A stretch of DNA of 36,818 nucleotides from positions 1 through 36,818 of the forward strand of contig CAIWVP010000183.1 in the NCBI GenBank assembly GCA_903916195.1. Direction: 5' to 3'. The stretch's first letter is position 1, and the number at the start of each line of letters is the position of its first letter. Below are positions 16,683-25,115 of this stretch, one piece after another. This DNA comes from an uncultured Verrucomicrobiota bacterium (GTDB lineage: Bacteria > Verrucomicrobiota > Verrucomicrobiia > Limisphaerales > UBA9464). Made by a program: the position numbers and the translations under genes. The notes beneath the pieces are model-generated. The model worked only from the letters and a program-made list of their open reading frames with translations, made no database searches and had not been told where the DNA came from.

Positions 16683-17660
16683 ATGAACCCTGCCCCGCTC
16701 GTGGCCGTGATCGCGGTCGCTGCCGTCCTCTCCGGATGCGCGACCCCCGGAGTGAGGACGACCGTCCGCACCTTGGAGCGCCATCGCGGCTGGAACGACG
16801 CGGTCGTGATCGCCAACGGCCAGGTCGAGGCCGTGCTGGTGCCGTCGGTCGGACGACTCATGCAGTTCCGCTTCGTCGGGTCCCCGGACGGCCCGCTCTG
16901 GGAGAACGGGAAGCTCGCCGGCCAGCCGATGCCGCCGAAACCGTGGGAGGCCTCGCACGGGAGCTACGGTGGCGACAAGACCTGGCCCGCGCCGCAGAGC
17001 GTCTGGAACTGGCCGCCACCCGATGTCTTCGACGCGACGCCGTTGGCCTTCCATGTCCAGGGCGACGGATCCGTCGTGCTCGTCTCGCCGGTCAGCCCGC
17101 GTTTCGGCATCCGCACCGAACGGAGGTTCTCGCTCCTCGCCGATGCGCCGGTGCTACGGGTCGTCACCACCTACGAGCGCGTCACCTCGGGCGCGGAGGT
17201 CCCGGCCGAGGTGAGCGTCTGGGTGATCACGCAGGCCAAGGACCCGGTCGCGATGTTCATCCCGGTGCCGGCCTCGGGCCGTTTCCCGGCGGGCACCTCG
17301 GAGCAATGGGGGATCCCCAAGGACGACATGACCGTCCGCGACGGCCTGCTGCGGCTGACGCGGGACCGAAAGGACAGCCACAAGGTCGGCAACGACGCCG
17401 GCAGCATGGTCTGGGTCGGCGACCGCGAGGTGCTGCGCATCGACATCGGCCTTGAACCGGGCGCGACCTATCCGGACGGAGGCTGCAGCGCCGAGATCTA
17501 CACGAACCCGGACCCCACGCCCTACGTCGAGCTCGAGACGCTCGGCCCGTTGCGCGCGCTCAGACCCGGTCAACGCCTGAGCGCGACCAACACCTACACC
17601 CTGTTCCACCGCGACAGCGAAGCGCCCGAGGCCGCCGCACGCCGCGCGCTGGCCCGATGA
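16683..17660 (+). CDS. DUF4380-type lipoprotein
   Basis: A 325-residue secreted protein. The N-terminal segment ends in a lipobox LSGC with Cys19 as the expected lipidated residue, so it is probably anchored to the inner or outer membrane. The body is beta-rich and carries VPSVGRLMQFRF, GGDKTWPAPQSVWNWPPPDVFD and later the tract YVELETLGPL. These fit DUF4380, a fold resembling aldose-epimerase/galactose-mutarotase-like sugar binders; the family call is from motif memory. The molecular role is unknown. The next gene starts one base after its stop, so they form a two-gene operon. The start is the ATG that gives the signal sequence. Confidence 0.8.
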   Translation: MNPAPLVAVIAVAAVLSGCATPGVRTTVRTLERHRGWNDAVVIANGQVEAVLVPSVGRLMQFRFVGSPDGPLWENGKLAGQPMPPKPWEASHGSYGGDKTWPAPQSVWNWPPPDVFDATPLAFHVQGDGSVVLVSPVSPRFGIRTERRFSLLADAPVLRVVTTYERVTSGAEVPAEVSVWVITQAKDPVAMFIPVPASGRFPAGTSEQWGIPKDDMTVRDGLLRLTRDRKDSHKVGNDAGSMVWVGDREVLRIDIGLEPGATYPDGGCSAEIYTNPDPTPYVELETLGPLRALRPGQRLSATNTYTLFHRDSEAPEAAARRALAR

Positions 17661-17661
17661 G

Positions 17662-18243
17662 ATGAACCCCGGTTGGCAGACCCCCTCCCTCGCAGAGCTG
17701 CGCGAGACCATCGCGCGCGCGTTGACGGACGCCGTGGGCGATGTGCGGGATCCATGGCGCACGCCGGTGCTCGCGACCTCCTGCGCCGCCGCGGGGCCGC
17801 AGGCGCGCACCGTCGTGCTGCGCAGCGCCGACCTCGCGCGGCGCCGGCTGACGGCCTGGACCGATGCGCGCGCGCCGAAGGCCGGGCAACTCGGCGCGGA
17901 TCCGCGCGCGGAGTGGTGCTTCCACGACGGTGCCCGGCGGATGCAGTTGCGGGTGTCCACCGAAGTCCAGGTCCATCAGGACGACGCCATCGCGCTGGCC
18001 GCCTGGGCACAGGTGCCGCCCGGGAACCTGATGAACTATCGGACCACGATGCCGCCGGGCACCGTCCTCGGCGAGGAGGCGTCCGCCGGCGGCGGCTTGG
18101 ACGGCACCGGACCGGCTCATTTCGCGGTGCTGTCGGCGACGGTCACGGAGCTCGACTGGCTGTGGCTCGGCGAGGGCGGCCACCGTCGGGCACGGTTCCG
18201 GTGGGACGACGACGGTTGGAGCGGCACGTGGCTCATCCCCTGA
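17662..18243 (+). CDS. Pyridoxamine-phosphate-oxidase-like FMN-binding protein
   Basis: A 193-residue split-barrel flavin-binding protein. The N-terminal half has the PNPOx pattern TPVLATSCAAAGPQARTVVL, then a strand-rich RRRLTAWTDARAPKAGQL and AEWCFHDGARRMQLRV, matching residues that hold FMN phosphate in PNP oxidase. It ends in FRWDDDGWSGTWLIP, near the typical close of the Alr4036-like branch rather than the RLxP close of true PdxH. It is more likely a general FMN reductase/oxidase of unknown substrate than a vitamin B6 enzyme. The ATG follows the lipoprotein stop by one base, indicating cotranscription. Confidence 0.82.
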   Translation: MNPGWQTPSLAELRETIARALTDAVGDVRDPWRTPVLATSCAAAGPQARTVVLRSADLARRRLTAWTDARAPKAGQLGADPRAEWCFHDGARRMQLRVSTEVQVHQDDAIALAAWAQVPPGNLMNYRTTMPPGTVLGEEASAGGGLDGTGPAHFAVLSATVTELDWLWLGEGGHRRARFRWDDDGWSGTWLIP

Positions 18244-18264
18244 TGCCGCCGCGGGATCCGGCGG

Positions 18265-20049
18265 TCAGCGCGGCGACTTGAGCCGTTCGCGGACGAGTCC
18301 GGGCAGGTACTTGGTGGGCACCGATCCGTGCGAGATGACGGCCTCGTGGTAACGTCCGAGGTCGAAAGCCGGGCCTTGTTCGCGCGCGATCTGTTGGCGC
18401 AGGCGGTAGTGGGCCATGCGGCCGACGAAATAGGTGCTGAGCTGCGTCGAGCTCTGCTTGGCGCGGATGACCTTGAGGCGGGCCTCGCCCTCGGATTGGA
18501 AGCCGCCCTCGGTCAGCAGCTTCATCGCCTCGTCGTCGGTCATCGCGGTGCAGTGCATCTTGTGGTCGAGGATCGCGTTGACCACGGCGCGCAGGTAGAA
18601 CTTCAGCTGCATGAGCCGCACGCGCAGATCACCCTCGGCATAGCCTTGGTCGAGCATCATCTGCTCGGTGTAGACGGCCCAGCCCTCGACGAACACGCCG
18701 GATTGGAGCACGCGGCGGATGAGCGACGGGCTGCGGTTCGAGTACTCGAGCTGCACGTAGTGGCCGGGGTAGGCCTCGTGGATGGTGAGCACCTGGAGCA
18801 TGTGCTGGTTGTACTCCTCCAAAAAGCTCCGCACCCGCGCCGGGCTCCAGTCGGCGGGCGGCGGGCTCACCGCGTAGAGGCTCACCGCGGCCGGCTCCAG
18901 CGGGGGTGCCGCCTCCATGTAGGCCAGCGAATTGCCGCGCTTGAACTCCGGCATCTCGATCACTTGGCAGCGGTCGGGATCCGGCAGCCGGAGGATGCCG
19001 CGCTCGCGGATGAAGGCCTTGATCCGGTCCACGGTGGCGCGGGCGTCCTGCACGAGGTCCTCGGGCCGGCCGTGCTCTTCGCTCACCGCGGCGATCATCC
19101 GGGCGACGGTCTCGCGGCGGCCCGCGACGTCGTCCGGCGGCAGCGGGACCTTCGGCGTATAGCGGCTCCACAGCTGCCGTGCGACCACGTAGAGGTCGTT
19201 GTTCACACGCGTGAACTCCGATTCCGCGTCGGCCAGCACCTGCGCGCCGGTCATGCCGGCGTCGAGCACCCGCTCCAGCTTGCGGCCGAACCGTTTCGCG
19301 CCGAGCCGCCAATCGCCGGTCGCACGGGCCGACAGCTCGCCCTCGAGGAAGCGCTGGTGCTCCTTCAGCGCCGCGACGACCGGTTGGGCCGCCGCCTTCA
19401 GCGCCGCGGCCTGCGGCGTCTCGCCGACGAGCTCGAAGAGGCCCTGCTCGTAGAAGCCGATGGCGCCGCGGTTCTGGCGGATGGCGGTCTCGAGGATGGT
19501 GCGGGGCGGGTTCTTGAGGGTAGTCCTCGCGACCTGGATCACGGCGGGGATCTTCGCCATCCGCGCGATGGCATTGCGGATGTTGGTCTCCTTCGGGAGC
19601 GTGGACTGGGAGAAGAGCGAATAGACGCTGTCGTTGGCATATCCGCCGTAGACGCGCGGGTCCTCCTCGAACGGACGCGTGTTCGCCTCCAGCCAGAGGC
19701 CCGTCTCCAGGTCGTGGCGCAGGATCTCGAGGTCGATCTGGCCGTCGCGCGAGAGCTTCTTGGCGTCGATCTCTTGGGACAGGGCCCGCAGGGTGGCTCG
19801 GGTGTGCTCGGTCCATCGGTCGCGGGATGTCTTGGAGAGGTCCTCGAGCTGGTCGTCGAACCGGTGGTCGCCCAGCGCGGTCGCGGAGGACGGCTGGAGC
19901 CGGAACGACCCGTCGAGGTAGGTCTTGAAGAACGCTGCCAAGCGCTCGTCTTCCGGTGCCGCGATCAGGGGCATCGCCGACGACCACGCGAGGAACACCG
20001 CGGCGGACAACGCCCGGACCGCGGACCGAGGAAAAAGGGTGGGGATCAT
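18265..20049 (-). CDS. DUF885 metallopeptidase-like exported protein
   Basis: A 594-residue protein with an N-terminal signal peptide (about 1-31, ending PLIAA). It shows the DUF885 hallmarks: EDERLAAFFKTYLDGSFRLQ near the mature start, HEAYPGHYVQLE at 424-435 (an HExxxGH metal-binding variant), VFVEGWAVYTEQM at 452-464, and the C-terminal SHGSVPTKYLPGLVRERL. Members are thought to be zinc peptidases of the gluzincin type; the peptide substrate is unknown. It should act in the periplasm. Convergent with the PNPOx-like gene; it follows the YggS gene on the same strand with about 120 bases between. Confidence 0.9.
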   Translation of the reverse strand: MIPTLFPRSAVRALSAAVFLAWSSAMPLIAAPEDERLAAFFKTYLDGSFRLQPSSATALGDHRFDDQLEDLSKTSRDRWTEHTRATLRALSQEIDAKKLSRDGQIDLEILRHDLETGLWLEANTRPFEEDPRVYGGYANDSVYSLFSQSTLPKETNIRNAIARMAKIPAVIQVARTTLKNPPRTILETAIRQNRGAIGFYEQGLFELVGETPQAAALKAAAQPVVAALKEHQRFLEGELSARATGDWRLGAKRFGRKLERVLDAGMTGAQVLADAESEFTRVNNDLYVVARQLWSRYTPKVPLPPDDVAGRRETVARMIAAVSEEHGRPEDLVQDARATVDRIKAFIRERGILRLPDPDRCQVIEMPEFKRGNSLAYMEAAPPLEPAAVSLYAVSPPPADWSPARVRSFLEEYNQHMLQVLTIHEAYPGHYVQLEYSNRSPSLIRRVLQSGVFVEGWAVYTEQMMLDQGYAEGDLRVRLMQLKFYLRAVVNAILDHKMHCTAMTDDEAMKLLTEGGFQSEGEARLKVIRAKQSSTQLSTYFVGRMAHYRLRQQIAREQGPAFDLGRYHEAVISHGSVPTKYLPGLVRERLKSPR

Positions 20050-20171
20050 GGACAGGCGTCCGGGACCTTTGATGTCCCGGTACGTCGGGAACTTGACGGG
20101 GCGGCGGTGCTTTGTCAGCCGCCAGGATCCGGTCGTGTCGCGGCAGGGCCGGTCCGCGGATCCGAGCGGCC

Positions 20172-20879
20172 TTACTCCTCGGCGGTCCCGCGGACGACCT
20201 TCGGACGCGGCCCGAAGAGCGCGGTGCCCACGCGGACGATCGTCGACCCTTCCTCGATGGCGACCTCAAGGTCGCCGCTCATGCCCATGCTCAGCACGGG
20301 CAACGGCGCGCCGAGGTGGTCGGCGCAGCGGTCGCGCAGCTCTCGCAGGCGCCGGAAGACCGGCCGGACCTTCTCCGCGTCGGTCGCGTAGGGCGCGATG
20401 GTCATGAGGCCGTGGAGTTCGAGCCGCGGCAGGGCGTTGACCGCTCCGAGGCTCTCGAGCAGCAGGTCCGGCACCCAGCCGAACTTGGACGATTCGCCCG
20501 AGACGTTCACTTCCAGCAGCACCTTCAGTGTCTTGGCCTGCTTTTCCGCCTGCTTCTGCAGCTCCTCCGCGAGCGCGAGGCTGTCCACGCTCTCGATGGT
20601 GCCGAACAACGCCGCCGCGTCGCGCGCCTTGTTCGATTGGAGATGGCCGATGAAGTGCCATCGTGCCCGCGACGGGCTGAGCGGGATCTTCGCCTTCGCC
20701 TCCTGCACGCGGTTCTCGCCGAAGGCGGTCAGCCCCAGCCCGACCGCCTCGGCCACGGCCTCGGCGGGATGGTTCTTGGACACGGCGAGCAGCGTCACCT
20801 CCGCGGGATCGCGCCCGGAACGTCCGCACGCTGCGGCGATGCGCGACTGGACGGCGGCAAGGTTCTCGGCGAGCAACAT
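20172..20879 (-). CDS. YggS/PROSC-family PLP homeostasis protein
   Basis: A 235-residue single-domain PLP-binding barrel, usual length for the family. The PLP lysine is Lys35 in LLAVSKNHP. Other signatures are FGENRVQEAKAKI, WHFIGHLQSNKA, LLEVNVSGESSKFGW, LHGLMTIAPY, LSMGMSGDLEVAIEEGSTIVRVG and GTALFG. It buffers PLP and affects amino-acid and cofactor balance; no catalytic activity is known. The ATG at 20879 fits the conserved N-terminus; the frame runs further upstream through the signal peptide region of the divergent Hcp gene, which is coincidence. It is about 105 bases from that divergent gene. Confidence 0.95.
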   Translation of the reverse strand: MLLAENLAAVQSRIAAACGRSGRDPAEVTLLAVSKNHPAEAVAEAVGLGLTAFGENRVQEAKAKIPLSPSRARWHFIGHLQSNKARDAAALFGTIESVDSLALAEELQKQAEKQAKTLKVLLEVNVSGESSKFGWVPDLLLESLGAVNALPRLELHGLMTIAPYATDAEKVRPVFRRLRELRDRCADHLGAPLPVLSMGMSGDLEVAIEEGSTIVRVGTALFGPRPKVVRGTAEE

Positions 20880-20983
20880 GCGCGGAGGATAGGAGCCGCG
20901 TCCTGCGGCACAAGGCGGCGCGTCCGCGCGGAGCTCCGATTCCGGGTTTGCAATCTGGCGATCTCCTAGGCTAAATTTGCTGA

Positions 20984-21550
20984 ATGATGATCCGGTTCTC
21001 GCACCGTTTTTCCTCTCTGCTCGCCGCCGCGCTGCTCGCCGCCGCGCTGCTCGCCGCCCCGGCATTCGCAGCCTCGGACTATTTCCTGGTACTCGACGGC
21101 ATCCCTGGTGAGTCCAATGACAGGGCACACCCCGCCGCTATCGAGATCGTGAGCTTCTCGTTCGGGGCCGCCAACTCCGGGAGAGTCGGTGCCCCGGGCA
21201 CGGGCGCCGGCAAGGTGTCGTTCAGCGATATCAGCTTCAGCAAGGTCATCGACAAGGCCTCGCCGCTGCTCTACCTCCGCACCGCCAACGGCGCCCGTAT
21301 CCCGAAAGCGACCCTGTTCTTGCGGACAACCAGCTCCATTCCGGTGTTGGAATACTACACGGTCACCTTGAGCGACGTCTTGGTGACCAGCATGGTGACC
21401 AGTGGCAGCAGTGGGGGCGGCGTCCCTAATGAATCTTTCTCGCTGAGCTTCGGCAAGATCGAGTTCAGCTACAGGCCGCAGAAGGCCGATGGCTCGCTCG
21501 ATGCCCCGATCAAGTCCGGTTGGGACGTGGTGAGCAACCGCGCCCTGTGA
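20984..21550 (+). CDS. Sec-exported Hcp-fold protein (short)
   Basis: A 188-residue protein with a clear signal peptide (residues 1-29, cut after AFA) followed by an Hcp-type beta barrel. DYFLVLDGIPGESNDRAHPA, then IEIVSFSFGA, the central KVSFSDISFSKVIDKASPLL, YYTVTLSDVLVTSM and the final SFSLSFGKIEFSY are the strands of Hcp, the tube protein of type VI secretion. No other T6SS gene (sheath, VgrG, TssJLM) is present, and real T6SS Hcp has no signal peptide, so a separate periplasmic/extracellular role is likely. Two ATGs (20984, 20987) are possible. The second Hcp gene follows 43 bases later, probably in one operon. Confidence 0.88.
   Translation: MMIRFSHRFSSLLAAALLAAALLAAPAFAASDYFLVLDGIPGESNDRAHPAAIEIVSFSFGAANSGRVGAPGTGAGKVSFSDISFSKVIDKASPLLYLRTANGARIPKATLFLRTTSSIPVLEYYTVTLSDVLVTSMVTSGSSGGGVPNESFSLSFGKIEFSYRPQKADGSLDAPIKSGWDVVSNRAL
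21017..21058 (+). repeat. 15-bp tandem repeat in the signal peptide, 2.8 copies
   Basis: Two exact copies of CTGCTCGCCGCCGCG and a 12-base partial third. In frame it encodes repeated Leu-Leu-Ala-Ala-Ala, lengthening the hydrophobic core of the signal peptide. Confidence 0.95.
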
Positions 21551-21593
21551 TCGCGCTGTCGGCCTAGATCCGCCCGCCCCGTCCGATCCTACG

Positions 21594-22490
21594 ATGAAGC
21601 GCTTTTTCCCTTTGCTGATGCTTGCCGGCCTGGCTTTGGGCCGGTTGGCCGCATCCCCGACGTTCCTGATGCTCGACGGCATCCCTGGCGAGTCGGCCGA
21701 CGCGCGGCACAAGGGTTGGATCGACGTGACCGGTTTTTCGGAAGCGGTCTCCAAGGCGGCCCCGAACGCTGTCAGCCAGTGGCCGGTGTTCGCGCCGCTT
21801 TCCATCACCAAGCGGCTCGACAAGGCGTCGATGCCGTTGGTGCTCGCCTGTGCCAACGGTAGGAAAATCAAGAGCGGCGTGTTGGAAGTGGTCCGGGCGG
21901 ATCAAGACCGGCTCCGGTTCCTCCAGGTGAAGCTCACCAATGTGACCGTCGGCTCCTTCAGCCAAGGCGGCTCCGCCGGTGCCAGACCCGAGGAATCCAT
22001 CTCGCTCGGTTTCGAGACCGTGGAGTGGACCTACACCGAGATCGACGCCAAGGGGAAGCCCCTCAAGGACATCGTCTGCAATTGGGAGCTGCTGAACGGC
22101 TTCGGCAAAGGCGGCGACCCTTTCCTGGACAGCGACAACGATGGGTTGACGGACCATTACGAGCGGCTCTACGGGCTGGACCCAGCGGTCCCGGATGCGG
22201 AGGGCGACCTGGACGGTGACGGCCTGAGCAATCTCGAAGAGTTCCACGCCGGCACGGTCCCGAACGTCAAGGACTCCGTCTTCCGCACGACCGGCACGCA
22301 GCGTGAGCCGGGGAAGTTCCTGCTCAAGTGGACCCGCGCGGCCGACAAGACCTACCGCCTGCTCGCCGCCGCGACGCTCGAAGGTCCGTTCGAGTTCGTG
22401 CAGTTCGTGGAACCTGCCGAGGGTCCGGAGGGGACGTTGGAGGTCGATGCGACACCCGCGCACCAGTTCTACATCATCGAGGTGGATTGA
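21594..22490 (+). CDS. Exported Hcp-fold protein with thrombospondin type-3-like repeats
   Basis: A 298-residue protein. Signal peptide 1-20. Hcp-like domain about 21-165: FLMLDGIPGESADARHKGWI, LSITKRLDKASMPL, RPEESISLGFETVEWTY. Two calcium-binding type-3 repeats lie at about 179-225: DSDNDGLTDHYERLYGLDP and DLDGDGLSNLEEFHAGTVP. A beta-rich C-terminal domain (about 235-298) is similar to end modules of verrucomicrobial secreted proteins (FLLKWTRAADKTYRLLAA). The architecture, Hcp fold linked to a cell-surface style stalk and module, suggests an extracellular role rather than injection. It sits 43 bases after the shorter Hcp gene. The combination is not a standard T6SS arrangement. Confidence 0.88.
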   Translation: MKRFFPLLMLAGLALGRLAASPTFLMLDGIPGESADARHKGWIDVTGFSEAVSKAAPNAVSQWPVFAPLSITKRLDKASMPLVLACANGRKIKSGVLEVVRADQDRLRFLQVKLTNVTVGSFSQGGSAGARPEESISLGFETVEWTYTEIDAKGKPLKDIVCNWELLNGFGKGGDPFLDSDNDGLTDHYERLYGLDPAVPDAEGDLDGDGLSNLEEFHAGTVPNVKDSVFRTTGTQREPGKFLLKWTRAADKTYRLLAAATLEGPFEFVQFVEPAEGPEGTLEVDATPAHQFYIIEVD

Positions 22491-22535
22491 ACCGGACGGT
22501 CTGCCGGCTCACTGGGTCCATCGACGGCAGCCTGC

Positions 22536-23255
22536 TCACGGCAACTCGCGGATCCGCAGGCCGCGGAACTCGACCGGCGAGCCCTCCGATTCAAGGCAAA
22601 GATATCCGCTCGCCGGCCGGCAGTCGGTGCCCCCCGAGACCTCCTCGCCGTTCACCCACAGCCGCACCTCGCCGTTGATGGCACGGACATAGTAGTGGTT
22701 CCACTCGTTGATGCCTTTGCTGAGGTTCTTCCGCGGGAAGCTCCGTTGGCCGTCCGGTGCGACCGGCGGGAACGGCTTCATCTTGGCCGGCCCGGTGGGG
22801 AACACGTCGCCGTTCGTCGTGAACCAATCCGCCTTCTTGCCCGACGACTTCTCATACTGCTCGGTGTAGCCGTGGTCGAGCACCTGCACCTCGATGCCGT
22901 CCGGCAGCCGGCCCTTGCCTGCGGCCAGGTTCTGGATGGAGGTATCGCTGGCCCATACGAAGATGCCCGAGTTGCCGCCGGACCGGAGATGCCGCCACTC
23001 GGCGACCAGCTCGAAGTTGGTGACCGGCTTCTTCATGCGGGTGACGCCGACCGGCTGCCCGGTGCAATGCACGCCGCTGTCGGTCCAGGTCCACGTGTTG
23101 GTCGCACAGTTGACGTCCACGAAATCAACACCACCCAACGGCCGCCAACCGGGAGCGGTACCGTCGATGAAGGCCTTCGGGGTGGAAGCTGGATCGGCCG
23201 CTGTGATGGGGAGGGCGGACAGCAGGAGAACGGATGCAAGAGGGCGGAGGTCCAT
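22536..23255 (-). CDS. DUF1080 (3-keto-disaccharide hydrolase domain) secreted protein
   Basis: A 239-residue protein with signal peptide 1-19 (cut after ITA) and one DUF1080 beta-sandwich. Markers are FIDGTAPGWRPLGG, the WTWTDSGVHCTGQPVG strand, FELVAEWRHLRSGGNSGIF, DGIEVQVLDHGY, GINEWNHYYVRAINGEVRLW and SGYLCLESEGSPVEFRGLRI. The domain is known for 3-keto-glycoside hydrolysis and is heavily expanded in Planctomycetes/Verrucomicrobia; the substrate here is unknown. The ATG at 23255 gives the signal peptide. Convergent with the Hcp gene. It lies downstream of the nuo operon on the same strand but 338 bases away, so separate transcription is likely. Confidence 0.93.
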   Translation of the reverse strand: MDLRPLASVLLLSALPITAADPASTPKAFIDGTAPGWRPLGGVDFVDVNCATNTWTWTDSGVHCTGQPVGVTRMKKPVTNFELVAEWRHLRSGGNSGIFVWASDTSIQNLAAGKGRLPDGIEVQVLDHGYTEQYEKSSGKKADWFTTNGDVFPTGPAKMKPFPPVAPDGQRSFPRKNLSKGINEWNHYYVRAINGEVRLWVNGEEVSGGTDCRPASGYLCLESEGSPVEFRGLRIRELP

Positions 23256-23593
23256 GGCTGGGAAACGGTGAAGTTCGAGGAATCTTGGCCCGCCTGGGCG
23301 GAGACCACCAGCGCGATCACGGGGAACCTCCTGCCTAGACGTTCCCCTGTGGATCCCGATCCCGCCGGACACGAGAACCACTCTTGGCGGCCCGGACCAT
23401 CAAGCACGCCCCTCGCATCCAAGCAGGTGAGCGTCCGCTCACGCTCCGCGGACCACGACCCGGCGACACATCGGATCCGAGGCAGGCGACCCTTCTGTCC
23501 GCCCATTCCATCGCGCCTGCCAGGCGGGACGGCGATGAAGCCCCGCGCGGCCGCAGGATCCTTCGGGGATCGCGTCCCGGAAAAATCCCGCCG
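23256..23593. other. Gap between nuoN and the DUF1080 gene
   Basis: No gene is seen. It must hold the end of the nuo transcript and the DUF1080 promoter. Visible dyads are GTGAGC-GTCC-GCTCAC (23427-23442) and GGGGAAC...GTTCCCC (about 23319-23346, a 7-bp stem with a 14-base loop). No T-run terminator is evident on the minus strand. Confidence 0.45.
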
Positions 23594-25096
23594 TCACTTC
23601 GCCGCGGCGTGGACGCCGTGCGGGGCCGCCGGGGCCGGGGCAGCAGGAGAGCCCGGCACGCTGAGGCCGGCGACGGCCTGCTTGGCACCTTGGAGCAAAG
23701 CATCCGGGAACACGCCGAGGTAGACCACTCCGATGACGCAGACCGCCAAGGCCAGCTTGGTGGCGCCGCCGACCTCGATCAAGGTCAGGTCGGTGGCGTT
23801 GCGCGGCCAGAACATGGCCCGCACGACGCCGAAGTAGTAGTAGAGCGAGATGACGACGCCGACGCAGGCGACGAGCAGCGCGACGAGGAACAGTTTGTCG
23901 GTCGCCACATGCGAGGCCACGGCTTTCAGCAGGAGGAATTTCCCGAAGAACCCGGCCATCGGCGGGATACCGGCGAGCCCGGCCATCGCGACCGTCAGGC
24001 CGGTGGCGAGGAGGGGTGAGCGTTGGCCCAAGGCGGCGAAGGAGCTGATGTCGTCGCTATCCGTCCGGGCCGCCACGACGGTGATCACCGCGAAAGCCGT
24101 GAGCACCGTGAAGATGTAGCCGCCGAGATAGGTGAGCACCGCGGAACCGCCGAGGAGTCCGGCCGAACCGACACCGAGCAGCAGGTATCCGGCGTTGGCG
24201 ATGGAACTGTAGCCCATGAGGCGCTTCACGCTGCGCTGCGGGATGGCGCAGAGGCTGCCATAAAGGATCGTCACGATGCCCAAGCCGAGCAGAAGGCGGC
24301 TCCAGTGCGCGGTGATCTCAGGCACGGCGCCGAAGGCGATGCGGAGCAACAGGGCGAAACCGGCGGCCTTCGAGCCGGTCGCGAGGAAGGCGGTCGTGGT
24401 GGTCGGGGCGCCTTGGTAGACGTCCGGGGCCCACATCTGGAACGGGAACGCGGCGATCTTGAAACCAAGGCCCACGACGGTGAGCAGCAATCCGACGAGG
24501 AAGACCGGCGACTTCGCCAATTCGCCTTGTTTGGCGGCGATCTCATACAGGTTGGTGGTGTTCGCGGATCCAAAGATGAAGGCGATGCCGAACACCATGA
24601 AGCCGGAGGCGAGGGCGCCGAGGATGAGGTACTTCACGCCGGCCTCGAGCGAGACGAGCTTGCCGCGCGAGAAGCTCACGAGGATGTAGAACGTCACCGT
24701 GACCAGTTCCAGGGCGACGAACATCAGGACCAGGTCGTTGGCCGATGCGGCGAAGAGCATCCCGACCGTCGCGAACAGGATGAGCGCGCAATACTCGGCG
24801 TATCCCACGAGCGTCTCCGAGGAGTCGATGGTCAGGAGCAGCACGACCATCGCGGACAGGAGGAAGAAGCCCTTGAAGTAGTTCGACATCGCGTCCACGA
24901 CGAACATGCCCCCGAACGCGGTGCCATCGGGGGGCGCACCGGAGCCGATGGCGTAGGTGAGCAGGATGCCCGTGCCGGTCGCCGCGGCGTAACCGAGCAG
25001 CTTGCGCGCGGAAGAGGGCAACCACAGGTCGGCGAGCAGGACGCCCAAACCGAGCAAGGTGGCCAATATCTCCAAGGTGAGCAGCGAGTAGTTCAT
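23594..25096 (-). CDS. nuoN: NADH-quinone oxidoreductase subunit N
   Basis: A 500-residue antiporter-like membrane subunit of complex I with about 14 hydrophobic segments. Recognised pieces are YAEYCALILFATVGMLF, LELVTVTFYILV, KYLILGALASGFMVFG, FKIAAFPFQMWAPDVYQGAP with the key Lys, and AGLAGIPPMAGFFGKFLL. It contributes to proton pumping. The last about 20 residues (GSPAAPAPAAPHGVHAAAK) are an Ala/Pro tail not usual in the family. It is the last gene of the operon, separated by 19 bases from nuoM. Confidence 0.96.
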   Translation of the reverse strand: MNYSLLTLEILATLLGLGVLLADLWLPSSARKLLGYAAATGTGILLTYAIGSGAPPDGTAFGGMFVVDAMSNYFKGFFLLSAMVVLLLTIDSSETLVGYAEYCALILFATVGMLFAASANDLVLMFVALELVTVTFYILVSFSRGKLVSLEAGVKYLILGALASGFMVFGIAFIFGSANTTNLYEIAAKQGELAKSPVFLVGLLLTVVGLGFKIAAFPFQMWAPDVYQGAPTTTTAFLATGSKAAGFALLLRIAFGAVPEITAHWSRLLLGLGIVTILYGSLCAIPQRSVKRLMGYSSIANAGYLLLGVGSAGLLGGSAVLTYLGGYIFTVLTAFAVITVVAARTDSDDISSFAALGQRSPLLATGLTVAMAGLAGIPPMAGFFGKFLLLKAVASHVATDKLFLVALLVACVGVVISLYYYFGVVRAMFWPRNATDLTLIEVGGATKLALAVCVIGVVYLGVFPDALLQGAKQAVAGLSVPGSPAAPAPAAPHGVHAAAK

Positions 25097-25115
25097 CGCG
25101 GGGCGGAAAGCAGGT

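Noticed and set aside
20880-20983. Promoter TTGCAA...TAAATT just before the Hcp gene
   Set aside because: The spacing is 18 bases and the -10 would put the start on or next to the ATG; a leaderless transcript is possible but the boxes are too weak to call.
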